A program made the position numbers and the translations under genes. From an uncultured Lachnospiraceae bacterium (GTDB lineage Bacteria > Bacillota_A > Clostridia > Lachnospirales > Lachnospiraceae), in the NCBI GenBank assembly GCA_902795985.1, contig CADBNG010000443.1:1-6105 (forward strand): a DNA stretch of 6,105 nucleotides, read 5' to 3'. The notes under the pieces are model-generated. The model was not told where the DNA came from and ran no database searches. It saw nothing but the letters and a program-made list of their open reading frames with translations. This document shows, one piece after another, positions 1 to 6,105 of the stretch. Each line of letters begins with the position of its first letter. Position 1 is the stretch's first letter.

Positions 1-2285
1 AATTTATTCCTCTGAATCTTCCCGCTCACCGTCTTCGGCAGTTCATCGCGGAAGACCACCAGTCTCGGATATTTGTAGGGGGCCGTGTTGGCCTTTACAT
101 AGTCCTGGATTTCTTTCTTTAATTCTTCCGTCGGCTCGGTGCCTTCCGTCAGAACGATGCTGGCCTTTACGATCTGGCCCCGGACTTCATCCGGGGCGGC
201 GGACACGCCGCATTCCAGAACATAGGGCAGCTCCATGATAACGCTTTCGATCTCAAACGGTCCGATCCGGTAGCCGGAGGATTTGATTACGTCATCGATC
301 CGGCCTACGTACCAGTAGAATCCGTCCTCATCCTTCCAGGCCGTATCCCCCGTATGATAATAGCCGTCGTGCCAGACCTCCGCGGTCTTTTCGGAATCCC
401 TGTAATACCCGGTAAACAGGCCGTTCGGAGCCCCGTCCGCAACCCGGATGACGATTTCGCCGGTTTCACCGGGCGGTACGGGTTTTCCGTCCTCGTCCAC
501 CAGCTCCACGTCGTAGATCGGAGCCGGTTTGCCCATGGATCCGACCTTATGGGTGGCGCCGGTCATGTTGCCGATCACCATGGTGGTTTCCGTCTGGCCG
601 AAGCCCTCCAGAATCTGAAGACCGGTAATCTTCTCAAACTGCCGGTATACTTCCGGATTCAGCGCTTCTCCGGCGCTGGTCATATGCTTGACCGAGGAAA
701 GATCATACTGGGAAATATCCTGCTTCACGAGCAGCCGGAGCATCGTCGGCGGCGCGCAGAAGGACGTAATATTGTATTTTGCGAACATCGGCAGGATATC
801 CGCCGCGTCAAAGCGATCGAAATCGTAAACGAACAGCCCGGCTTCACACAGCCACTGCCCGTAAAGTTTTCCCCACATGGCCTTGGCCCAGCCGGTATCG
901 GAAATGGTCAGATGCAGACCGTCCGGATCCACGCAGTGCCAGTATTTCGCCGTATGGAAATGTCCCAGCGGGTATTTATAATTGTGGGCCGCCATCTTGG
1001 GATAACCGGAGGTTCCGGAAGTGAAGAACATCAGCATCATGTCGTCGCCGCCCGGAGAAGTTTCCGTCCGGCGGAAGTGGGTGCTGTACAGCGGATATTC
1101 TTCGTCGAAGGTTCTCCATCCTTCTCTCTTGCCGTTAACAATGATCTTGATATCCAGTTCGGAATAATCCTGAAGGGCTTTATCCACTTCATCCGCCACA
1201 TCTCCGTCCGCGGTGCACAGGATCGCTCGGATTCCCGCGGCCCGGAAGCGGTATTCAAAATCATGCTCCTGCAGCTGGTTCGGCGCCAGGATGGCCACCG
1301 CGCCGATTTTGTTCAGGCCGAGAATCGCGAACCAGTACTGGTAATTCCGGCGCAGGCACAGCATCACTTTATCCCCGCGCTTAATGCCGATGGCCTTGTA
1401 ATAGTTCGCGCAGCGGTTGGACAGCCGCTTGATGTCGTTAAAGGTGAAGCGCCGTTCCACCTTATTGCGGTCGATGTGCAGAAGGGCCAGCTTGTTGGGG
1501 TCCTTTTTGGCCATTTCATCGATCAGGTCAAAGGCGAAGTTGAACTTCTCCGTGTTTTTAAAGGTAATCTTCGTCGGCGTACCGTTTTCGTTCTCTTCCA
1601 CTTCGATGAAACGATGCCAGATACGGTTCTGATCGTCCTCATCCCTCTTGGCGATCCTGGTCTGGACCTGCGCGCTGGGCGAAAGCTCCGGAATCGGCTC
1701 TCCCGTGGGATTCAGAACGATGGCGTAAAAGATGCAGTCTTCTTCCTCCACCGCGATCATGCCGTGGGGCGTGCTGCTGTCATAATAAATGGAATCGCCC
1801 TCATTCAGGATTTCCTTATGGGAGCCCACCTGCACGCACAGATGGCCGGAAACAACAATATCCAGCTCCTGCCCCGCGTGCGTCGTCAGCTCAATGTCCC
1901 GGTTCCGGGCATCCGGATCATAGGGGACATGGACATAAAGCGGTTCGGCAATCCTGTTCTTGAAAGCCGGCGCCAGGTTATGATAAATCATTCCATGGGC
2001 TTCGTCGATCCGCTGCCCTTCCCCTTTTCTTGTAAGGGTATAGGACTGCAGGGTCGGGCTGACGCCTTCGATGATATCCGTAACGTCCACGCCGAAGGCC
2101 AGGGCGCAGCGGTAAATAAACGCGAAGTTCAGATCCTGTTCGCCGTTTTCACAGGCCAGATACTCTTCAATGGTGGTATCGGTCTTATCCGCCATTTCCG
2201 CCGGGGTATATTTCTTGATTTCGCGCATCTCCTTGATACGCGACGCCATTTCTTTTATTTTGAAATCCAGTGCTGTAATATTCAT
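1..2285 (-). CDS. HTH (XRE)-cupin-acyl-CoA synthetase fusion protein, 3' end cut by window edge
   Basis: The frame is open for 761 codons from ATG at 2285 to the left edge with no stop; by family comparison only a short tail should be missing. Residues about 16-73 form an XRE-type helix-turn-helix, with the spacing from T27 to G48 matching the usual T-x3-LA...E-x-G pattern. Residues about 130-190 form a cupin fold with H136-x-G-x-E140 and GDSIYYDSSTPHG (163-175). Residues about 240-761 are an AMP-forming synthetase: SGTSGYPK (423-430), DTGWAK (463-468), GFGQTETT (561-568), TGD (645-647), the hinge region GRIDD (661-665), and PKTVSGK with the predicted catalytic Lys756. DTGWAK and the overall layout resemble medium-chain and aromatic acyl-CoA synthetases, which make acyl-AMP and then acyl-CoA from a free acid, ATP and CoA. 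The substrate cannot be read from sequence. No signal peptide or membrane segment is seen, so it should be cytosolic. The start is fixed by a good SD and a 4-nt overlap with the upstream ABC gene. Confidence 0.93.
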   Translation of the reverse strand, partial: MNITALDFKIKEMASRIKEMREIKKYTPAEMADKTDTTIEEYLACENGEQDLNFAFIYRCALAFGVDVTDIIEGVSPTLQSYTLTRKGEGQRIDEAHGMIYHNLAPAFKNRIAEPLYVHVPYDPDARNRDIELTTHAGQELDIVVSGHLCVQVGSHKEILNEGDSIYYDSSTPHGMIAVEEEDCIFYAIVLNPTGEPIPELSPSAQVQTRIAKRDEDDQNRIWHRFIEVEENENGTPTKITFKNTEKFNFAFDLIDEMAKKDPNKLALLHIDRNKVERRFTFNDIKRLSNRCANYYKAIGIKRGDKVMLCLRRNYQYWFAILGLNKIGAVAILAPNQLQEHDFEYRFRAAGIRAILCTADGDVADEVDKALQDYSELDIKIIVNGKREGWRTFDEEYPLYSTHFRRTETSPGGDDMMLMFFTSGTSGYPKMAAHNYKYPLGHFHTAKYWHCVDPDGLHLTISDTGWAKAMWGKLYGQWLCEAGLFVYDFDRFDAADILPMFAKYNITSFCAPPTMLRLLVKQDISQYDLSSVKHMTSAGEALNPEVYRQFEKITGLQILEGFGQTETTMVIGNMTGATHKVGSMGKPAPIYDVELVDEDGKPVPPGETGEIVIRVADGAPNGLFTGYYRDSEKTAEVWHDGYYHTGDTAWKDEDGFYWYVGRIDDVIKSSGYRIGPFEIESVIMELPYVLECGVSAAPDEVRGQIVKASIVLTEGTEPTEELKKEIQDYVKANTAPYKYPRLVVFRDELPKTVSGKIQRNK

Positions 2286-4192
2286 TCTTTATTCTCCTTA
2301 TTATCACCGCCGGTATAGAGCTGGTAATACTTTCCCTTCAGCTCCAGCAGCTGCTCGTGAGTTCCCCGTTCGATAATCCGGCCTGCTTCAAGAACCATGA
2401 TGCAGTCGGCGTTGCGGACTGTCGAAAGTCTGTGAGCGATTACGAAGCTTGTTCTTCCGCTCATCAGCTTATCCATCCCGTCCTGTACTATCCGCTCCGT
2501 TCTGGTATCGATCGAACTTGTAGCCTCGTCCAGAATCAGTACAGGCGGGTTGGCGACGGCGACCCGCGCAATGGACAATAGCTGCCGCTGTCCCTGGCTT
2601 AGTGATGCACCGTTGCCGGCCAGTACGGTGTTATATCCTTCCGGCAGTCTCCGGATGAAGTAGTCCGCGTTGGCCAGCTTCGCGGCTTCAATGACCTCTT
2701 CATCCGTTGCATCCAGTCTGCCGTACCGGATGTTTTCCATGACGGTTCCGGTAAACAGTGCCGTTTCCTGAAGCACCATACCCAGCGACCGCCGCAGTTC
2801 TCCTTTTTTGATCCTGGCAATATCGATCCCGTCATAGGTGATACTGCCGTCCTGAATATCATAGAACCGGTTGATCAGATTGATGATCGTGGTTTTTCCG
2901 GCGCCGGTAGTGCCGACAAAGGCGATCTTCTGACCCGGCTTTGCGTACAGACTGACGTCAAACAATACCTGTTTTTCCGGTATATAGCCGAAATCGACGT
3001 CTTTAAAGACGACTTCGCCCTTCATCGGGCGGTATTCCGGATTGCCGTCCCCGTTATCGTCCTTCTTCCAGGCCCAGCGTCCGGTACGTTCCTGGCACTC
3101 CTTCAGTGCCTCTCCCTCTTTCTGTACCCGCACCAGGTTGACATAACCGTCATCGGCTTCTTCCGGTTCATTCAGCAGGCGGAGAATCCGGTCCGCGCCG
3201 GCAAGCGCCATGACGATCGAATTCACCTGCATGCTGATCTGGAAAATCGGCATGGAGAAGTTCCGGTTAAAGGTCAGGAAGCTGGCGAGCCCGCCCAGTG
3301 TCAGGCCGGTGACTCCGGTAATGGTCAGGATTCCGCCCAGAATCGAGCAGAGCACATAACTCACATGACCGATCTGCGCGTTGACCGGGCCCATATAGTT
3401 GCCGTATTTATTGGCGTTGTAAGAGGAATCAAACAGATGCTCGTTCAGCTGCCTGAAATCCCTCTTGGCCTCTTCTTCATGGCAGAAAACCTTGACGACC
3501 TTCTCGCCCGTCATCATTTCCTCCACAAAGCCGTTCAGCTTGCCCACCGCGTTCTGCTGGGCAAAGAAATACTTACCGCTCTGGGTGCCGATTCTCTTGG
3601 TGACCAGCGCAACGACACCGACCATCGCCAGCGTCACAATCGTCAGCGGAACGTCCAGAATGAGCATGCTGATCAGCACGGATACAATCGTAAAACCGCT
3701 GTTGATCAGCTGCGGAATACTCTGATCGATCAGCTGGCGCAGCGTATCCACGTCGTTGGTGTACATGGACATGATATCGCCGCGGGCATGGGTGTCAAAG
3801 TACCGGATCGGAAGCCGCTCCATATGATGGAACATATCGTCCCGGATGTGTTTCATCGTGCCCTGGGTCACGCTGACCATTATATAGGCGCGAAGGAACG
3901 TCGCGGCAACACCGGCCGCGTAAAAGGCCGCCACTTTCAGGATCGCGGCTAGAAGCGGACCGAAATCCGGTTTTTCCTGTCCGATCATCGGAAGGATATA
4001 ATCGTCAATCAGCGTCCGCATGAACATGGTGCCCTGGACGGTCGCCAGAACCGTCACCACAATCATGGCAAGCACCAGGATATAGCGGAATTTGTAATAG
4101 CGGAAAATATATCCGATGATCTTTCCCAGAACTTTCATGGGATTCTCGACGGTATTTTTCGCTCCGAAATTAGTGCGTCGCGGGCCCGGCAT
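2282..4192 (-). CDS. ABC exporter half-transporter, catalytically consensus subunit (LmrD/TM288-like)
   Basis: This 636-aa type IV ABC exporter half has an N-terminal membrane domain (about residues 30-340, six predicted helices near 36-57, 78-100, 161-180, 181-198, 275-298 and 300-330) and a C-terminal ATPase domain (about 393-625). Visible motifs are Walker A GTTGAGKT (427-434), Q-loop Gln475, signature LSQGQ (531-535), Walker B VLILDE with Glu556, D-loop SSID and switch His587. Glu and His are intact, so its Walker motifs should form the hydrolysing site with the partner's VSGGQ, while its own LSQGQ departs from LSGGQ and should face the partner's degenerate site. A charged stretch of about 50 residues (343-392, containing GRWAWKKDDNGDGNPEYRP) lengthens the link between membrane and ATPase domains. 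The start ATG overlaps the TAA of the upstream ABC gene by one base and has a strong SD. The family exports drugs, lipids or peptides; the substrate here is unknown. Met19 is a possible but less likely start. Confidence 0.95.
   Translation of the reverse strand: MPGPRRTNFGAKNTVENPMKVLGKIIGYIFRYYKFRYILVLAMIVVTVLATVQGTMFMRTLIDDYILPMIGQEKPDFGPLLAAILKVAAFYAAGVAATFLRAYIMVSVTQGTMKHIRDDMFHHMERLPIRYFDTHARGDIMSMYTNDVDTLRQLIDQSIPQLINSGFTIVSVLISMLILDVPLTIVTLAMVGVVALVTKRIGTQSGKYFFAQQNAVGKLNGFVEEMMTGEKVVKVFCHEEEAKRDFRQLNEHLFDSSYNANKYGNYMGPVNAQIGHVSYVLCSILGGILTITGVTGLTLGGLASFLTFNRNFSMPIFQISMQVNSIVMALAGADRILRLLNEPEEADDGYVNLVRVQKEGEALKECQERTGRWAWKKDDNGDGNPEYRPMKGEVVFKDVDFGYIPEKQVLFDVSLYAKPGQKIAFVGTTGAGKTTIINLINRFYDIQDGSITYDGIDIARIKKGELRRSLGMVLQETALFTGTVMENIRYGRLDATDEEVIEAAKLANADYFIRRLPEGYNTVLAGNGASLSQGQRQLLSIARVAVANPPVLILDEATSSIDTRTERIVQDGMDKLMSGRTSFVIAHRLSTVRNADCIMVLEAGRIIERGTHEQLLELKGKYYQLYTGGDNKENKE
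2294..2299 (-). promoter_or_regulatory. Shine-Dalgarno site for the HTH-cupin-synthetase gene
   Basis: AAGGAG on the minus strand lies 8 nt before the ATG at 2285. It sits within the last codons of the upstream ABC gene, and the start codon overlaps that gene's stop as ATGA (2285-2282). This fixes the start and suggests translational coupling, so exporter and fusion protein are expected to be made together. Confidence 0.85.
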
Positions 4193-5943
4193 TACAGCTC
4201 ACCTCCCGCCTCGTCGAAGTCGCCGTTTCCGTTGTTCTGCGACTCGTACACTTCACTGTAAATGGCATTGGTCTTCAGCAGGTTTTCGTGAGTGTCAAAG
4301 GCGTCGATCCGGCCTTCGTTCATCACGATAATCCGGTCTGCGTCCTGGACGCTGGAAATACGCTGGGCAATTATGGTTTTGGTAATCTCCGGCAGATCCT
4401 CCCGGAACGCCCGGCGGATCCGGGCATCCGTCGCCGTGTCCACCGCGCTGGTGGAGTCGTCGAGGATCAGGACCTTCGGCTTCTTCAGCAGCGCCCTGGC
4501 GATACAGATTCTCTGCTTCTGTCCGCCGGACACATTGGTTCCGCCCTGCTGGATCATCGTATTGTATCCGTCCGGCATTTTTTCGATAAAATCATCGGCG
4601 CAGGCCAGACGGCAGGCCCTCCGGCAGTCCTCCAGGGAAGCTTCCGGGTCCCCCCATCGCAGGTTTTCGAGAATGGTCCCGGAAAACAGCTCGTTCTTCT
4701 GCAGGACCACGGCCACGTTGTTTCTCAGCGTCTCCATGTCATACTCCCGGACATCCAGTCCGCCGACTTTCACGCTGCCTTCATCCACGTCATACAGCCG
4801 GGAAATCATATTGATCAATGACGTCTTGGCACTGCCGGTTCCGCCGATAATCCCGATGGTCTCGCCGGAACGGATGCTCATGCTGATATCCCGGAGAACG
4901 GGTTCTTCACTGGTTTTATGATAACTGAAATAGACATGGTCAAACTCAATGCTGCCGTCCTTCACCTCATAAACCGGGTTCTCAGGATTGGCCAGGTCGC
5001 TGGTTTCATTCAGGACTTCGCAGATACGCTCGGCGCTGGCCTGGGACATGGTGATCATGACGAAAACCACCGACATCATCATCAGGCTCATCAGAATGTT
5101 CATGCAGTAGGTCAGCAGGCTCATCAGCTGTCCGGTGGTCAGGTCATCGGCAACGATCATTTTCGCGCCGACCCAGCTGATCAGGATGATGCAGGTGAAA
5201 ATCGCCGCATTCATAATGGCCGGAGCCCCGCAGATGGTGCGCTCCGCCTTCTTGAACACGTTGTAAATGCCCATGCTGGCTTTGTTGAACTTGTCAATTT
5301 CGTGGTCCTCGCGGACGTAGGCCTTGACAACCCGCATGCCGGCGACGTTTTCCTGAATGCTTTCGTTCAGCTCGTCATATTTAGGGAAAGCGGCCTTGAA
5401 GTATTTGATCGCCACACGCATGATCAGGAAGATCACGCAGGCAAGAATAATAATCGTAATCAGGTAGATATTGGCCAGTCTTGGACTGATGACGTAAGAC
5501 ATCACCATGGCGATAATCAGAGAGAACGGCGCGCGGATAAACATCCGCAGAATCATCATGAACGCGTTCTGGATATTGGTCACGTCCGTCGTCAGCCGGG
5601 TAACCAGGCTGGGCGTACTGAATTTGTCGATATTGGAAAAAGAAAAGGACTGGATATTGGCGAACATGGCCTCCCTTAAGTTCTTCGCCAGTCCGGCGGA
5701 GGCCTTTGCCGCTGCCGCCGCGCCGCCCATACCGGTGAAAAGACCGGCCAGCGCCGCTACCAGCATCCAGATGCCGACGATAATAATATGCCGGATATCG
5801 CCCTTTTCCACACCGTCGTCAATAATGGAGGCCATCAGCAGAGGAATAATCATATCCACAACAACCTCGGCGATCATGAAGATCGGCCCCAGGATGCTGT
5901 CCCTTTTGTATTCCTTTATATGACTTGCCAGCGTTTTAATCAT
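4192..5943 (-). CDS. ABC exporter half-transporter, degenerate-site subunit (LmrC/TM287-like)
   Basis: This 583-aa ABC exporter half has membrane helices predicted near residues 17-37, 53-75, 126-150, 155-178, 241-265 and 270-300, followed by an ATPase domain (about 330-565). Walker A reads GGTGSAKTS (367-375), with Ala372 where the last Gly of GxxGxGK normally lies. Gln415 is the Q-loop, VSGGQ (471-475) is a good signature, Walker B is VLILDD with Asp496 instead of the catalytic Glu, and the switch position is Gln527 instead of His. These are the hallmarks of the non-hydrolysing subunit in heterodimeric exporters, and the next gene carries the complementary set, so the two products should pair. 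ATG at 5943 is the only usual start codon after the in-frame TAA at 5982-5980, and the N-terminus matches the family length. Only a weak GAAG lies upstream, so no convincing SD supports it. The product is an inner-membrane protein; the substrate is unknown. Confidence 0.95.
   Translation of the reverse strand: MIKTLASHIKEYKRDSILGPIFMIAEVVVDMIIPLLMASIIDDGVEKGDIRHIIIVGIWMLVAALAGLFTGMGGAAAAAKASAGLAKNLREAMFANIQSFSFSNIDKFSTPSLVTRLTTDVTNIQNAFMMILRMFIRAPFSLIIAMVMSYVISPRLANIYLITIIILACVIFLIMRVAIKYFKAAFPKYDELNESIQENVAGMRVVKAYVREDHEIDKFNKASMGIYNVFKKAERTICGAPAIMNAAIFTCIILISWVGAKMIVADDLTTGQLMSLLTYCMNILMSLMMMSVVFVMITMSQASAERICEVLNETSDLANPENPVYEVKDGSIEFDHVYFSYHKTSEEPVLRDISMSIRSGETIGIIGGTGSAKTSLINMISRLYDVDEGSVKVGGLDVREYDMETLRNNVAVVLQKNELFSGTILENLRWGDPEASLEDCRRACRLACADDFIEKMPDGYNTMIQQGGTNVSGGQKQRICIARALLKKPKVLILDDSTSAVDTATDARIRRAFREDLPEITKTIIAQRISSVQDADRIIVMNEGRIDAFDTHENLLKTNAIYSEVYESQNNGNGDFDEAGGEL
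4199..4206 (-). promoter_or_regulatory. Strong Shine-Dalgarno site for the second ABC gene
   Basis: GGAGGTGA on the minus strand is a near-perfect anti-16S match, 6 nt before the ATG at 4192. It is encoded within the last Gly-Gly-Glu codons of the upstream ABC gene. The stop and start share one base (TAATG), the usual layout for coupled synthesis of two subunits of one complex. It supports Met1 over the internal Met19. Confidence 0.88.
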
Positions 5944-5979
5944 GATGGTCTTCGAACAGGGAGTACGGTCTGCGGATCC
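5944..5979 (-). other. Intergenic gap before the first ABC gene
   Basis: These 36 nt separate the upstream partial gene from the first ABC gene. I see no clear -10/-35 pair, no stable hairpin with a T-run, and no good SD; the best match is GAAG 6 nt before the ATG. It is too short for a convincing independent promoter, which supports transcription from further upstream, outside the window. Confidence 0.5.
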
Positions 5980-6105
5980 TTACAGCATGCTCTCCAGAAT
6001 GGCCAGGCTTTTCGGCCTGCGGTCAAGGATCCGGCTTCCGGCATTTTCAGCGATGCGCGATAATTGTAATATTTTATCATTCTCCAGCGTGAAAGTAAAG
6101 AGGCG
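5980..6105 (-). CDS. C-terminal end of an unidentified upstream gene (partial)
   Basis: An open frame runs from the right edge to TAA at 5982-5980, giving 41 residues that begin RLFTFTLENDKILQLSRIAE and end in LAILESML. It looks like a real, mostly helical protein tail, with regular hydrophobic spacing and charged residues between. I do not recognise the family. It is on the same strand as the ABC genes and ends 36 nt before the first of them, so it probably belongs to the same operon. In Clostridia such ABC pairs are often preceded by a MarR- or TetR-type regulator, but the 41 residues do not show a diagnostic motif for either, so this is context only. It also shares its reading frame with the following ABC gene, separated only by the TAA and 12 codons. 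Confidence 0.6.
   Translation of the reverse strand, partial: RLFTFTLENDKILQLSRIAENAGSRILDRRPKSLAILESML

Noticed and set aside
720..2285. Possibility that the fusion is two genes, with the synthetase starting at an internal ATG
   Set aside because: The frame stays open throughout. There is no Met between about residues 190 and 257, and Met258 already lies inside the synthetase domain with no SD before it.
354..2318. Plus-strand open frame of 654 codons opposite the synthetase fusion gene
   Set aside because: It lies wholly antisense to a gene with clear domains and motifs. The translation has no recognisable family or motif and is rich in His, Arg, Gly and Val as expected of a shadow frame. 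Its length reflects codon bias of the real gene.
2599..2862. Minus-strand open frame of 87 codons within the second ABC gene
   Set aside because: It is an alternate frame across the ATPase domain of the real gene, with no SD or family features.
4288..5923. Several plus-strand open frames of 138-253 codons opposite the first ABC gene
   Set aside because: They overlap each other in different frames and lie antisense to a well-supported ABC gene, with no recognisable protein features. The His- and Asp-rich composition of the 253-codon frame mirrors Ile/Val/Met codons read backwards.
6004..6019. Small hairpin CAGGC-TTTTCG-GCCTG as a possible terminator or operator
   Set aside because: The stem is only 5 bp, has no following T-run on the minus strand, and lies inside the open upstream coding frame.
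5974..6033. Two GGATCC-containing stretches near the end of the upstream gene as a possible repeat or operator pair
   Set aside because: The shared core is about 7 bases, one copy is inside coding sequence, and the flanks do not match. This is within chance expectation.

Overview
The window reads as a single minus-strand operon, probably from an anaerobic Firmicute of the class Clostridia. This is an inference from the protein families, the strong Shine-Dalgarno (SD) sites and the moderate GC content; nothing here fixes the genus. In transcription order (right to left) it holds the last 41 codons of an unidentified gene (6105 to 5980), a 36-nt gap, a 583-aa ABC half-transporter (5943 to 4192), a 636-aa ABC half-transporter (4192 to 2282), and a long fusion protein (2285 to the left edge) that is cut just before its stop codon. 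There is no RNA gene, mobile element, CRISPR array or non-coding stretch over 300 bases. Essentially the whole window is coding.

The two ABC genes encode a heterodimeric exporter of the LmrCD / TM287-288 / BmrCD type. The sequence shows the asymmetry of that class. The 583-aa subunit has Asp in place of the catalytic Glu, Gln in place of the switch His and an altered Walker A, but a good VSGGQ signature. The 636-aa subunit has Glu and His intact but an LSQGQ signature. One ATP site should therefore be consensus and the other degenerate.

The third gene is the most interesting. One uninterrupted frame encodes an XRE-type helix-turn-helix, a cupin domain and then a full AMP-forming acyl-CoA synthetase resembling medium-chain acyl-CoA synthetases. 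A regulator of the HTH-plus-cupin architecture is thus physically joined to a metabolic enzyme. Its predicted recognition helix is acidic and has no Arg or Lys, so DNA binding is not assured.

The genes are tightly packed: TAATG between the ABC genes and ATGA between the second ABC gene and the fusion gene, each with an SD inside the upstream gene. This implies co-transcription and probably translational coupling. A plausible but untested reading is that the exporter and the acyl-CoA synthetase handle related carboxylic acids, with the HTH-cupin portion acting as sensor or regulator. No promoter or terminator is visible; both ends of the operon lie outside the window.
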